A DNA stretch of 64,000 nt from Candidula unifasciata (GCA_905116865.2 CAJHNH020000693.1:180093-244092); one strand, 5' to 3'; counted from the stretch's first letter, positions 46,701 to 59,384 are shown. Notes: a model not told the origin generated them from the sequence alone. Numbers and translations are program-made.

Positions 46701-46956
46701 CCTGCAGCTCTGAGGATATTAACAAGTTCTCCTCTTGCGACGACGAGCTTGACAAACTGTCTCGTCTGGTTTCAACATAGGACAGACTTCCTCTCCGCAG
46801 ACAAACCGAGGATGTCGGCGAGGACAAGAATGCAGTCGGTAATGGTGAGCCTTTTGATAAATGTCGCCCAAGCGAATGCAAATACTGCTCTTTAAAATGC
46901 TCAATGCTTTGTTGCACTTCTAAAGCGGTAGAAAGTTCTTTTTCACGTGACTCCAT
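40707..46956 (-). CDS. Giant coding exon of an unrecognised acidic, Ser-rich host protein
   Basis: A continuous 6250-bp frame, 2083 codons plus one base, from ATG at 46956 to a strong donor G|GTAAGAACA (phase 1); the TAA at 40689-40687 lies in the intron. Start chosen because the next in-frame ATG is far downstream and the context CGATATGG is acceptable. CACTAG|CTTACG just upstream could be an acceptor, so the ATG exon may be preceded by a 5' exon. Only residues about 1-30 and 150-175 (YKYRRQKSLPCLKERVAEFE) look structured. The rest is polar, acidic and Ser/Cys-containing, without signal peptide or membrane segment. Residues about 1126-1413 are sixteen 18-residue repeats; about 1581-1617 are six PEDVC repeats. 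Near-absence of stops over 6 kb amid decayed repeats argues strongly for selection. The family and function are unknown; a scaffold or regulatory role is possible but unsupported. Confidence 0.88.
42103..42213 (-). repeat. In-frame 18-bp repeat (PEDVC hexapeptide), 6 copies
   Basis: Encodes alternating CAPEDV and CPPEDV units in the giant exon, one Cys every six residues. Confidence 0.95.
42717..43580 (-). repeat. In-frame 54-bp repeat, 16 copies, in the giant exon
   Basis: Each unit encodes TPGSEPRDQNEVSHVKLP. Only Arg/Lys (units 7, 10, 14) and one Val/Ile (unit 7) change the protein; other differences, such as GATAC/GACAC, are silent. Sixteen units fill 864 bp exactly. Confidence 0.98.
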
Positions 46957-47077
46957 ATCGTAAGCTAGTGAGTAGAATTATGCTGTTGTTGTATATAACT
47001 GTATATAATGGCTCTGCAAATCTGTGATTACTAATAGATTGCCACAGTAACTGAGAACAATACCTGATGTCTCATTC
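46957..47077 (-). promoter_or_regulatory. Sequence upstream of the giant exon ATG
   Basis: No convincing TATA element or CpG-rich promoter is visible. On the minus strand ATTCTACTCACTAG|CTTACG ends about 10 bp before the ATG and could be a 3' splice site, which would place the promoter further to the right. Confidence 0.3.
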
Positions 47078-47385
47078 AGTCTACACAAGTCCAGGCTACA
47101 CAAGTCCAGGCTACACAAGTCCAGTCTACACAAGTCCAGGCTACACAAGTCCAGGCTACACAAGTCCAGGCTACACAAGTCCAGGCTACACAAGTCCAGG
47201 CTACACAAGTCCAGTCTACACAAGTCCAGGCTACACAAGTCCAGGCTACACAAGTCCAGGCTACACAAGTCCAGTCTACACAAGTCCAGTCTACACAAGT
47301 CCAGGCTACACAAGTCCAGGCTACACAAGTCCAGGCTACACAAGTCCAGGCTACACAAGTCCAGGCTACACAAGTCCAGTCTAAA
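47078..47385. repeat. 15-bp minisatellite, about 20 copies
   Basis: Units CTACACAAGTCCAGG or CTACACAAGTCCAGT. It lies about 120 bp upstream of the giant exon. The repeat is open on both strands because 15 is a multiple of three. Confidence 0.97.
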
Positions 47386-47572
47386 CAACATGCGAACAGT
47401 TTTTTTAAGTTAATATTCTCTATCTTGTGTGTACAGATTTAACAAACGCGTCTCAGACGAAGGGAGGTAACAACATAAATCCTGACAACGTCCCACGAAC
47501 TATCAAGCAATAAAGCACTGAGTTTTAAGCCAGCATAATCAAGCTGTTAGAGCCAACGTTTTAACCAACGCA

Positions 47573-48058
47573 CAACTGCAGACATTTCCAGCTGACAACA
47601 CACAACTGCAGACGTTTCCAGCTGACAACACACAACTGCAGACGTTTCCAGCTGACAATACACAACTGCAGACGTTTCCAGCTGACAACACACAACTGCA
47701 GACGTTTCCAGCTGACAATACACAACTGCAGACGTTTCCAGCTGACAACACACAACTGCAGACGTTTCCAGCTGACAATACACAACTGCAGACGTTTCCA
47801 GCTGACAACACACAACTGCAGACGTTTCCAGCTGACAATACACAACTGCAGACGTTTCCAGCTGACAACACACAACTGCAGACGTTTCCAGCTGACAATA
47901 CACAACTGCAGACGTTTCCAGCTGACAATACACAACTGCAGACGTTTCCAGCTGACAACACACAACTGCAGACGTTTCCAGCTGATAACTCACAACTGCA
48001 GACGTTTCCAGCTGACAACACACAACTGCAGACGTTTCCAGCTGACAACACACAACTG
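47573..48058. repeat. 30-bp minisatellite, 16 copies
   Basis: Units CACAACTGCAGACGTTTCCA plus GCTGACAACA; many adjacent pairs alternate ACAATA/ACAACA, suggesting a 60-bp higher-order unit. Open in several frames but not regarded as coding. Confidence 0.97.
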
Positions 48059-48951
<893 letters not shown>

Positions 48952-48995
48952 GACTGTCTTTCTCTTCCCGACGTCTCTATTTTATTCCTTTCTTT

Positions 48996-49042
<47 letters not shown>

Positions 49043-49211
49043 ATCCGGTCTTTCTCGTCTGTTCATTTACTGTCTTTTATACCGCCTGTTAGTACAAGTT
49101 ATCTTAGATTTAAAGCTACTCACACCCAAACAACTCAATCAGAGAAATACCACAATAATTAAGTTCGTTTATTAGGACTCGGTGACTACGCAAATAGGTG
49201 AGGAGGAGACA

Positions 49212-51690
49212 GACACGAGACGGCTAACGGTCTTGTTGTGTCACAGTCTACAGGCTAACGGTCTTGGTGGGTCACAGTCTACAGGCTAACGGTCTAGGTG
49301 TGTCACAGTCTACAGGCTAACGGTCTTGTTGTGTCACAGTCTACAGGCTAACGGTCTTGTTGTGTCACAGTCTACAGGCTAACGGTCTTGTTGTGTCACA
49401 GTCTACAGGCTAACGGTCTTGGTGTGTCACAGTCTACTGGCTAACGGTCTTGTTGTGTCACAGTCTACGGGCTAACGGTCTTGTTGTGTCACAGTCTACA
49501 GGCTAACGGTCTTGTTGTGTCACAGTCTACAGGCTAACGGTCTTGTTGTGTCACAGTCTACAGGCTAACGGTCTTAGTGTGTCACAGTCTACAGGCTAAC
49601 GGTCTTGTTGTGTCACAGTCTACAGGCTAACGGTCTTGTTGTGTCACAGTCTACAGGCTAACGGTCTTGGTGTGTCACAGTCTACAGGCTAACGGTCTTG
49701 TTGTGTCACAGTCTACTGGCTAACGGTCTTGTTGTGTCACAGTCTACAGGCTAACGGTCTTAGTGTGTCACAGTCTACAGGCTAACGGTCTTGTTGTGTC
49801 ACAGTCTACAGGCTAACGGTCTTGTTGTGTCACAGTCTACAGGCTAACGGTCTTAGTGTGTCACAGTCTACAGGCTAAGGGTCTTGTTGTGTCACAGTCT
49901 ACAGGCTAACGGTCTTGTTGTGTCACAGTCTACAGGCTAACGGTCTTGGTGTGTCACAGTCTACTAGCTAACGGTCTTGTTGTGTCACAGTCTACAGGCT
50001 AACGGTCTTGTTGTGTCACAGTCTACAGGCTAATGGTCTTGGTGTGTCACAGTCTACAGGCTAACGGTCTTGTTGTGTCACAGTCTACAGGCTAACGGTC
50101 CTGGTGTGTCACAGTCTACAGGCTAACGGTCTTGTTGTGTCACAGTCTACAGGCTAACGGTCTTGTTGTGTCACAGTCTACAGGCGAATGGTCTTGGTGT
50201 GTCACAGTCTACAGGCTAACGGTCTTGGTGTGTCACAGTCTACAGGCGAATGGTCTTGGTGTGTCACAGTCTACAGGCTAATGGTCTTAGTGTGTCACAG
50301 TCTACAGGCTAATGGTCTTGGTGTGTCACAGTCTACAGGCTAACGGTCTTGTTGTGTCACAGTCTACAGGCTAATGATCTTGGTGTGTCACAGTCTACAG
50401 GCTAACGGTCTTGGTGTGTCACAGTCTACAGGCTAACGGTCTTGGTGTGTCACAGTCTACAGGCTAACGGTCTTGGTGTGTCACAGTCTACAGGCTAATG
50501 GTCTTAGTGTGTCACAGTCTACAGGCTAACGGTCTTAGTGTGTCACAGTCTACAGGCTAACGGTCTTAGTGTATCACAGTCTACAGGCTAACGGTTTTAG
50601 TGTGTCACAGTCTACAGGTTAATGGTCTTGTTGTGTCACAGTCTACAGGCTAACGGTCTTGGTGTGTCACAGTCTACAGGCTAACGGTCTTGGTGTGTCA
50701 CAGTCTACAGGCTAACGGTCTTGTTGTGTCACAGTCTACAGGCTAATGGTCTTGGTGTGTCACAGTCTACAGGCTAATGGTCTTGGTGTGTCACAGTCTA
50801 CAGGCTAACGGTCTTGTTGTGTCACAGTCTACAGGCTAACGGTCTTGGTGTGTCACAGTCTACAGGCTAACGGTCTTAGTGTGTCACAGTCTACAGGCTA
50901 ACGGTCTTAGTGTATCACAGTCTACAGGCTAACGGTCTTAGTGTGTCACAGTCTACAGGCTAACGGTCTTGTTGTGTCACAGTCTACAGGCTAACGGTCT
51001 TGGTGTGTCACAGTCTACAGGCTAACGGTCTTAGTGTGTCACAGTCTACAGGCTAACGGTCTTAGTGTATCACAGTCTACAGGCTAACGGTCTTAGTGTG
51101 TCACAGTCTACAGGCTAACGGTCTTGTTGTGTCACAGTCTACAGGCTAACGGTCTTGGTGTGTCACAGTCTACAGGCTAACGGTCTTGGTGTGTCACAGT
51201 CTACAGGCTAATGGTCTTAGTGTGTCACAGTCTACAGGCTAATGGTCTTGGTGTGTCACAGTCTACAGGCTAATGGTCTTGTTGTGTCACAGTCTACAGG
51301 CTAACGGTCTTAGTGTGTCACAGTCTACAGGCTAACGGTCTTGTTGTGTCACAGTCTACAGGCTAACGGTCTTGTTGTGTCACAGTCTACTGGCTAACGG
51401 TCTTGTTGTGTCACAGTCTACAGGTTAACGGTCTTGTTGTGTCACAGTCTACAGGCTAATGGTCTTGGTGTGTCACAGTCTACAGGCTAACGGTCTTGTT
51501 GTGTCACACTCTACAGGCTAACGGTCTTAGTGTGTCACAGTCTACAGGCTAATGGTCTTGTTGTGTCACAGTCTACAGGCTAACGGTCTTGGTGTGTCAC
51601 AGTCTACAGGCTAATTGTCTTGGTGTGTCACAGTCTACAGGCTAACGGTCTTGGTGTGTCACAGTCTACAGGCTAATGGTCTTAGTGTGT
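49212..51690. repeat. 31-bp minisatellite, about 80 copies (2.5 kb)
   Basis: Units AGGCTAACGGTCTTGTTGTG plus TCACAGTCTAC. Variants at three sites (AACGG/AATGG; CTTGTTG/CTTGGTG/CTTAGTG; GTGTATC) define subtypes. Rare GTGTATC units at 50569, 50910 and 51065 are spaced by exact multiples of 31 (341 and 155). Confidence 0.98.
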
Positions 51691-52384
51691 CACAAACATC
51701 TGCACCAAACATATCGTTACCAGATTCACTGTTTCACAAACATCCGAACCAAACATATCGTTACCGAGAAACGTCAAACAGTCTACTACCTTTCTGAGAT
51801 CTCAGGCAGTCTGAATGTTGCCTGTCATTTAAGACTTAGCCTCTGAAATCTGTGCGTGTACAACCTGTGGTTGTCGAGGTGGAATACTCAAGCAATTACA
51901 GAATGAAAAGTTGCTGCATCAAAGTCCTGACCCTTCCTCTAAGACTACTGAATTTTTCATGAACTGAAATTACTTTGTCATTTCTGACCAAAACGCTACC
52001 AATGTTTTCTTATAAGAACACGCCACCTTCACCCCGATTCCGCCTGGTCTTTCCCACTCAGCATCAGCCGATACAAGGCAGGGATAATTGCTCCTTGAAC
52101 AGCTGCTTCTCAAGTTTAAGTGCGGTGATCGCTTGTTGAAGCAACCTGTTGTTCAGCTACGCCCTCACTTCTACTTTCATTGGCAGCTGCAGAACCTTGT
52201 TCCTCGTGTTGCTTGTAATGTCTGCCACTGGGTGAAAGCCTTGGAAGGACATCATGGAAGGGCATCATGGAAGCACAGGGGGATCTCTGAACTGTTTCGC
52301 TGGCAGACATTACTTTAAAGCAACTTAATCAATGAATAGAGGTAATGATGCCCGCTAGCAATGACGGGAGAAATAGCACACCAA
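51691..52384. other. Unassigned sequence
   Basis: A short duplicated stretch (CAAACATATCGTTACC) at 51705-51765 follows the array. No gene recognised. Confidence 0.35.
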
Positions 52385-52490
52385 TAGTGAAAGTAACAAC
52401 TAGGACAGACACAGTGAAAGTAACAACTAGGACAGACACAGTGAAAGTAACAACTAGGACAGACACAGTGAAAGTAACAACTAGGACAGA
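52385..52490. repeat. 27-bp minisatellite, about 4 copies
   Basis: Units AGTGAAAGTAACAACTAGGA plus CAGACAC. Confidence 0.93.
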
Positions 52491-52832
52491 AAGTAGCTAG
52501 GACAGAAACAGTGACAGTAACATCTAGGACAGAAAGTTACAGCTAGGACATAATGTCGCAGCTAGGACGGAATGTTACAGCTAGGACAGAATGTCACAGC
52601 TAGGAAGGAATATAACAGCTAGGACAGAATTTCACAGCTAGGACGGAATGTCACAGCTAGGATAGAATGTCACAGCTAGGACGGAATATAACAGCTAGGA
52701 CAGAATGTCCCAGCTAGGACATAAACTTACAGCTAGGACAGAATGTCACAGCTAGGACGGAATGTCACAGCTAGGACAGAAAGTCACATCTAGGGCAGAA
52801 AGTCACATTTAGGACAGAAAGTCACAGCTAGG
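52491..52832. repeat. 19-bp degenerate minisatellite, about 17 copies
   Basis: Units GTCACAGCTAGGACAGAAT with many substitutions. It shares the CTAGGACAGA core with the adjacent 27-bp array, so one may derive from the other. Confidence 0.92.
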
Positions 52833-52849
52833 AAAAATATGGAAAATTT

Positions 52850-53300
52850 ATAGACAAGAATAATTTTCAATAAAAGTCAATAATGCACAATCTGAAGTGC
52901 TACTTCAAGAAAATGATATTGCCCAAGGATCTGTATTACAACCAACATTTTTTAAATATAATAATCTATGATCTCAGAGATGGATTTATAGACTTGAAAA
53001 ATAAACTATCACAGTATGCTGAAAATAGGGCTATTTGAAGGACAGGGGAACAAATCTGCCTAAACTATAAAAACAACTTTAGATTCAGATTTTTTGGTAA
53101 AGTCAGATATCTGGGAATGACTATTGATCAGCAACTAAACTGGAATAAACATAGATAATTTGGTAGAACTTGCCGTGGACCAGTTAACATGCTAAAATAT
53201 CAAAAAGGAAATTGTTGGAGTACTAGTACTAATATAGTGTGAATGTTTTATATGGTTATTATTAGAGAGAAAACAGATTATGTAAGCATCATCTATGAAT
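52850..53300 (+). mobile_element. RT relic of a jockey/I-like LINE
   Basis: Frames read AQGSVLQPTFF (near 52922, motif B), SQYAEN (near 53010, degraded YADD) and YLGMTIDQQLNWNKH (near 53109-53153). Stops and frameshifts are frequent. RNase H relic L (56640 onward), in the same orientation, could belong to the same family. Confidence 0.6.
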
Positions 53301-53395
53301 CAACTGTCCACACACACAAAACTGTAACTACTGTCTGTTTTATCATTTTTTTAGGGCAATGTAGACAGGGGACCTTGAGCCTTAGGATTTAGCGC

Positions 53396-53548
53396 CACCT
53401 GAGGGGCTAGGGCTGTCACCACAGATTGTTCAGGGTAGGATGTTTATTCCCCCCCCCCCCAACCTACCCCCCCCCCCCCGATAGGAAAACTTCATCACCT
53501 TACCAGGAGTCCAACTCGAGGAGTCTCCCGCATGTAAGGATAACGTTG
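53396..53548 (-). mobile_element. SINE-like element N, copy 3
   Basis: Shares GGCTAGGGCTGTCACCACAG and CAGGGTAGGATGT with N1 and N2. The tRNA-like head at the right end (minus strand) retains a degraded B box. Two poly(C) runs (53450-53480) lie inside. Confidence 0.55.
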
Positions 53549-53670
53549 TAAAGTTGCTTCTCATGAATCAACAGCTAAAAATACCGAACAACATTATCTG
53601 AAGCACTAGAAGTAGCGATGGAACAAAGTGGGCAGAAGGGGATAAAACAGATCCTATTCTGGTCTGGTAG

Positions 53671-54165
53671 TCTGGTAGTCTTAGTTTCAGCTTCATAGCA
53701 AACGGGTCGCCCCATCTTTGCTCTGCTCCTGTGCCAGCGAAAAACACCCAGAATGTTTATCACAGTCCCTTGTGGAAAGATTGACAGACTGCTGTCTCAG
53801 CATATCTAGCATACACTCGCATTAAAGCATATGGTAGCCATCCGAAGTGCTAACACAAACAGTCCAACATTAGAAATGCAGTTCATCATTGATGATAGCA
53901 GAACTTGTCGCCAACAGATCAGCAGTTTCCCACGCGATCAATTGTAATCACACACGGGCACCGCCAACATTGACGACCGGCATCGCGCCATTTTCTGAAA
54001 TTCACACCACGTTGGTCACAGTCGAAAAAACATTCCAAATGCAATCCGCAGCTCACAGGGTCACGCCATGCATTCAACTCAGAAGCTGGGCGACGAAACT
54101 ATATCCAGTCTACAAATGGAGCAAAAATACTTCGGCCACCGTCCGGTAGAAGCAAAAAATTTGCC
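53671..54165. repeat. Dispersed repeat H, copy 2
   Basis: Full-length match to 3585-4116, same orientation. See copy 1 for landmarks. No coding frame. Confidence 0.8.
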
Positions 54166-54230
54166 TCCGCTCCGACATAGCGCCGCTGTCTAGCGTCCAT
54201 TTTAACCGGATCCTATTCACATTTCCAGGC

Positions 54231-54752
54231 CCAGGATTAGAGTAAGTTCACTTGCCATTCATGCCTTCTCAGGTCGCTGGAACTCTCCTATGTTGCGGTG
54301 GTGTTATGACATGGCTTGGTTTGGTGTTCGCTCGGCGTATGTAATGTTTATGGTAGGTTGTGTTGTAATTCTATTTCAGGCGCCGCAGGCACCTGTGTAC
54401 AAGTTAGAAGTACTACGAGGGAAGCGCCGCAGGCGCGACGATTCTTGGCTATCGAAACTAGAATGTTTTTGTATTTCTACGCCCCCCCCCCCCCCCCCCC
54501 CCCAACGAGAGGAAAAAAAAAGCAGTTACAAGGATCAGAGTGATAGAAAATATCGCTGTTTCCATACTCGCGAACCGTCGTGCAGGTAGCGGTATGTAAA
54601 AATACTCACGCAATAGAGCAATGAGAAGACGAGAAAAGAGGCAACGGTTAAACCATTAACAATAAGGAAAACATGACTCCCCCTCAGCATAGGAGAGGTC
54701 CAGCGACCTAAGGCGGCATAAATGGCAAGGAAAATTACTCTAATCCTTAGCC
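54231..54752. repeat. Inverted repeat pair, about 65-bp arms
   Basis: About 54231-54296 (GGATTAGAGTAA through GGTCGCTGGAACTCTCCTAT) is the imperfect reverse complement of about 54687-54752. The spacer holds a poly(C) run (54482-54503). Unknown class. Confidence 0.6.
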
Positions 54753-56639
54753 TGGAATCGTAAACAGCATCAAAAGAAAAACAAGTAGAAATGTGGTAAG
54801 GACAACAAGCAGTTCTCAGGTGAACTGCAAAAACAGGAAAAGACAGGGGTCTTTCTGTGCAGGGACCATGAATGTTGCTCATAGCCCTGGCAGTGAATAT
54901 ATAGATGGCTGAGTTAAACAACATATGACTACATAGACAACGCCTTGTCAGACCACGTGCATGAAATACAATCTATATTCTGAATCAAACAAATGGAAAA
55001 TAATTATCACATTCAACATCGGTTTATTTTCCTGAACACAACGTGTTTTACAAATAACAATACACTAACAATCGACAACGTGCTCGAACAGACCATATGC
55101 TGATCACTCCAACTAACAAGGAAACTGGACAATGAACGCATATGTTCAGAGTAAGAAATTACAACAATGATGAAAAAATCATCAAAACATCTTGTAAACA
55201 TGAGAGCGTTTGATGTCTCAAAATACCATCAGAGCAGTAAATCACTTCCAACTACCTGCAATTAAACTCCGAGTGAGGATACACATGGATATTTAGATCT
55301 AACACAATCTAACTACTAAAACATACCACTGCTACGAAATCAGTGAGCCAAACTCTCTACACCAGTCTCTCCACTCAATCCCCTGAACCCACGTAGCACT
55401 AAGAACCATTGCGGTTTCGCGACAAAAGGTCGGAACTACATCTTACTGGTTGCACCATTGCCGACCCACAAACCAAACAGCCAAGAATCTCCTGCTGCCG
55501 GGTCTTTCTTAGCCACCTGACTCTATTTCAGGAGAGTTCTGATTTTCAGGCTTGCCAGTTTTTCAGTTAGAACCGGCAGCCAAACCAAAACTATTAACAG
55601 GCTAAGACTGCTTGGCCAGCTTGCTACAGGGAATTGTCCCTTGTCATGAGTCAACTTGACCACACACTGTGAGATCAAGACAAACAACGACTAGACTGAC
55701 TCATAACAGCAGACAGGTCAATTACTGGTCAGACGGGTTGTGTGTAGACCTGTACGGCGATACAGGTAACTGAGTGGAGAGGTTACAGGGGGACTGGACA
55801 AACAGGTAGAGTGACACACGGCAGTTAGTAGTTGGACAGTCCAGTGAACGGATGTGTTTGTTTGGGGCCCTTTTAAAAGGTGGGAATTGTTTTTCGCTTG
55901 GAATGGACAGGATTTAAAACTGTGAACAAAACATTAGTGGTTATTCATACTGGTGACAAGTGTTTCTGTTGTATAGCCGGATTATAAAGTTAAGTGTAGT
56001 AGTTAGGGGGATACGGAATTATTGCTACAGAGGCATCAGCTAGCCTCTCATGACTTTGTTCATATTGCGAGGATGAGTTTGTGATCAGCTATACCAGCGT
56101 ACTGTTGATGTATTTAGCCAGTGACTACCTGGGATTAGTGTGCTTGTGAACCATAAGAATAAAATCTGTTGCTACTCAGTAGTCGATAACGTTGTGTGGA
56201 AGCCATACTAACTTTGCAATTATCAAGAGTTTCTTAAATAAACATTATTTAAGAACTGGAACAAGGTCATCGGCGTTTACATGTTCATGAAAGTGTGGGT
56301 ACACCTGGCACAAATAACAAATGTACTTGTGTCACACCTATAAAAGGTGTCTGACACCCTTGAAGCTTAGAAGAAAGGAACTGTGATTAAATTATACTAG
56401 AAAAATAATTTCTGACAAAACTATACAACTGTCAACCAACTACACAACTCAGTTGAAAACTCAATACAGACAAAATATGAGTAAATAACACAATGTAACA
56501 GCTTGTTAGAAATAAAAAATTCAGAAACCTAGAGTATGTTTTTACCCAGACTTATAAAAAAAACACAGCCTTGAGTCCCACCCTGAGAGATTATAAGACC
56601 AGAAATTTACTATCAGCTAGCAGTTACTCAAAATAAAAT
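54753..56639. other. Unassigned sequence, 1.9 kb
   Basis: No gene, repeat array or transposon relic recognised on either strand. The TATAAAAGG at about 56338-56346 is part of a small imperfect hairpin and is not taken as a promoter. Confidence 0.4.
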
Positions 56640-56760
56640 GACAATACCAGACATTTTGAAAGAAGTAGCCACTAGCCACATACAGCACAGATGTAAAGAC
56701 AGACTGCCTATTTATACAGATGCTTCAAAAGGGGAAGATGGTAGGTTAGAAACAGGAATT

Positions 56761-57255
56761 CTTTTTCTTCTTCTTCTTTTCTTCCACCTTGTACCTCATC
56801 GAAGTGTCGGGGGGAGATGTAATGTTCATTGATGAGCTCGGTCAAGAGCACTATTAAGACTGATGTTCATTTCTGTAAGGCTGTTCTTAATGCCATCACT
56901 CCATATTTTCCGAGGTCTTCCACTCGCTCTATACCCGTTGTAACGCTTTAGTGTGGCTCGCTGTGGCGGATGGTACCAGGGCATTCATGTTAGGTGTCCA
57001 AACCACTTCATTTGTTGTTCTTTGATGACCTGTAAGGCTGGCTTTATTCCTAGCATTCGTATGATTTAATGATTTCGTATTCTGTCTTTCCTTGAAACTC
57101 CTGCAGCTCTTCTAAGGCATTTCATCTCTGTTGTCACAATTTTACGTTCATTGGAGGATGTAAGTGTCCACGTTTGGCATTGATAGCATAGTGTTGGCCA
57201 AAAAATAGTTCTGATAAGATTCACTGTAGTACTCCGAGGTATCTGCTTGTGTGTC
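56761..57255 (-). mobile_element. RTE-like LINE copy K, 5'-truncated, inserted in relic L
   Basis: The minus-strand frame 57250-57066 reads IPRSTTVNLIRTIFWPTLCY, QCQTWTLTSSNERK and MKCLRRAAGVSRKDRI, closely parallel to LINE B2 (LCYQCQTWSL, MRCLTRAVGV). After further decay (MKWFGHLT near 56990) it ends in a GAAGAAGAAGAAAAAG tail. An exact 11-bp target duplication AAACAGGAATT flanks it (56750-56760 and 57256-57266). Confidence 0.9.
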
Positions 57256-57339
57256 AAACAGGAATTGACATCCCAAAATGGAAAATAAAAACGAATTTCA
57301 GCGTGACAAGTACCTGTCAATATTTACCGCCGAAATTGT

Positions 57340-57425
57340 TGCTAATCTGAATGCACTAGAAATTGTTGCTGATCTGAATGCACTAGAAATTGTTGCTGAT
57401 CTGAATGCACTAGAAATTGTGTATG
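57340..57425. repeat. 27-bp in-frame triplication within RNase H relic L
   Basis: Three copies of a unit containing GAAATTGTTGCTGATCTGAA, each encoding the RNase H helix around the Glu. A poly(C) run follows at 57431-57443. Confidence 0.9.
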
Positions 57426-58284
57426 ACAACACCCCCCCCCCCCCTTCCACCCACAAACATTGACTGTTTTAAGGACTCCCTATCTACGGTAACGGCTCGT
57501 AAAAATATAAGGATATGTAGTAGAAATTACATGACATAGGATATCTTCTTGGCCACAAGTTATCTAAAAACAAGAGAATGCTGAGTGCTAATTATGATAG
57601 CATCAGTGCATCTGGGAACTAAAGGTAATGAAAGGGCAGATTGAGATGGGGGGAAAATGTAGAACAAATGAAAACCAATTAGATGTAGCTATGAGTAAGG
57701 ATAATTTTAAATCAATAATTTAAAAATGAATAAGAGAAGAATGGACAGGAACCTGAAATGGTAGCCTAAAGGGAAGGCATGTCTACAAATTGTTCAAGGC
57801 TCCAACTTGAAAATATCAAATAACTGCAATTTGACTGCAATTTGGGCTGGTTTACTTCACTATAGCAGAACTGACCTGTTCGGTGTACGTAATGATATGC
57901 AACGTTTTTTACTTTGCTGTTAGAAATATGAACTCCAAAGGAGTCCCCTCAATGAATATATAATTCACCTCATGAAGTATACAACAACGAAAATCATATT
58001 GGAGAAAGATAGTTCTAGAGAACTACAGACAAGGATTAAACAGTACATAACAACAACATGGATTTACTGATAAGATGTTCATAAATCCTAAGACTGTATA
58101 ATGGTATCACAGATCATTTTAAATATTCGCAAAGAAAGACTATACAGTATAATTACTATAATTGTTTGAAAGTACATTTAAAATATATTGAGTGTGATAA
58201 TCTATACTTATATCAACTTATACAATTAATACCTAAGCTATTGCAATATTTCATACACAGACATTATTGTAGATATAAATATGC

Positions 58285-58435
58285 CCGGCTCACTAGCGCA
58301 GTTGGCTAAACTAGACTGCGCGGCGACCGGATGATGAACTACTTGTGGTTCCGGGTTTTTCGCCCTGATGGTAGGCAGAAAAGCCAAATTCCTCCCAGAT
58401 TTACCATATCATGGAATCAAGGCGGAGTGATGCGA
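58285..58435 (+). mobile_element. tRNA-like SINE fragment
   Basis: Begins GCCCGGCTCACTAGCGCAGT, with an A box TAGCGCAGTTGG and, about 50 bp later, GGTTCCGGGTTTTTC resembling a degenerate B box. The cloverleaf is not complete, so it is read as a SINE head and not a tRNA gene. Confidence 0.55.
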
Positions 58436-59384
58436 TATCCATAGTAGCGAGTAAAAGGGTTAACAACTCATGGTTTCTGGGAAAAAAAAGATATATATAT
58501 ATAATTTTTTTAATAATAGAAAAAATACTCGATATATCCCTGGATGGGTGGAACCGGATATTGTTGTTTAAATTGCTACTACTAAGTGCAAAGGAAAAGT
58601 GTGCAATTCTTTCTTATAACTGACACAGAGAAAAGTCTCTTTCACATACATACATGTATAATAAAAAGCATTAAAAAACATATAACCCAAGAAATAATTT
58701 CAGATTTAGCCTGAAGCAGCATGTGCAATCACATTGTAACAACTACTGGCACGGCAATGCAGATTGACGAAATACACAACTGGTTGGTTGACACGTCGTG
58801 CAAGCACAGTAGCCGAAACAATTCGTGTTTAAGCGACAAACTTTGAGAAACTAGACGTCGGTGTTAAAAGCTCCAGTAAACGGAAACAAACAAATGTGAA
58901 CACGCACAAACTACAATCTGGCAGCAGGTTTCTCAGTTTTATTTAGCATACAATTATTATATACTACTGAGTACAAGAAGCTTCGTTTTCAAGTGAGCCA
59001 AACCCACTAGCAGGCAGCTTAGCCATGCACGAACAGACGAAGATAAAACTGCATTTGCTTAACCCTGAATTGAACCAGAAAACGGCAAAAATGCAGCAGG
59101 TAACAGCGCCCACAAAAATACATGCACAAGAAAATGAAGAAACGAAAGAGAAAGAATCAAACCAACAGTGGCACTGCGGCTGTAGGCAGTTCAATCATAG
59201 AAACCGTCAGCTCAGGCACATTTGTAGTCGCGAGAAAATCTGGTCATTCCGTGTTGCAACAATGCAGCTACAATAAAGTAAGGGGCACAAATAAAGAGAC
59301 GATCCTACCTCCCCCCCCCCCCCCCCCAATATTCTCACCATTCACATGTCTATTTCCCACTTCAATCGTTAAAAAAAAAGGGGG
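58436..59384. other. Unassigned sequence
   Basis: Short open frames only (for example 59025-59276). Poly(C) run at about 59312-59327. No gene recognised. Confidence 0.35.

Larger units (their letters stand above)
56640..58120 (+). mobile_element. RNase H relic of a LINE (L), interrupted by LINE K
   Basis: Starts with PIYTDASKGEDGRLETGI (RNase H first Asp), interrupted at 56761-57255 by LINE K. It resumes with DIPKWKIKTNF and FTAEIVANLNALEIV (catalytic Glu helix; other frame), of which the segment LNALEIVAD is triplicated (57337-57424). HLGTKGNERAD (last Asp) lies near 57611-57645. Poly(C) and stops break the rest. Confidence 0.65.

Noticed and set aside
49212..51690. CRISPR-like direct repeats
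   Set aside because: Head-to-tail units with no spacers; a minisatellite in a eukaryotic genome.
54610..54760. Membrane-protein exon on the minus strand with GTGAGT donor
   Set aside because: The same sequence occurs inverted at 54231-54296, so it is better read as a dispersed repeat.
56338..56350. TATAAAAGG as a promoter
   Set aside because: Part of a small imperfect hairpin with no downstream coding exon recognised.
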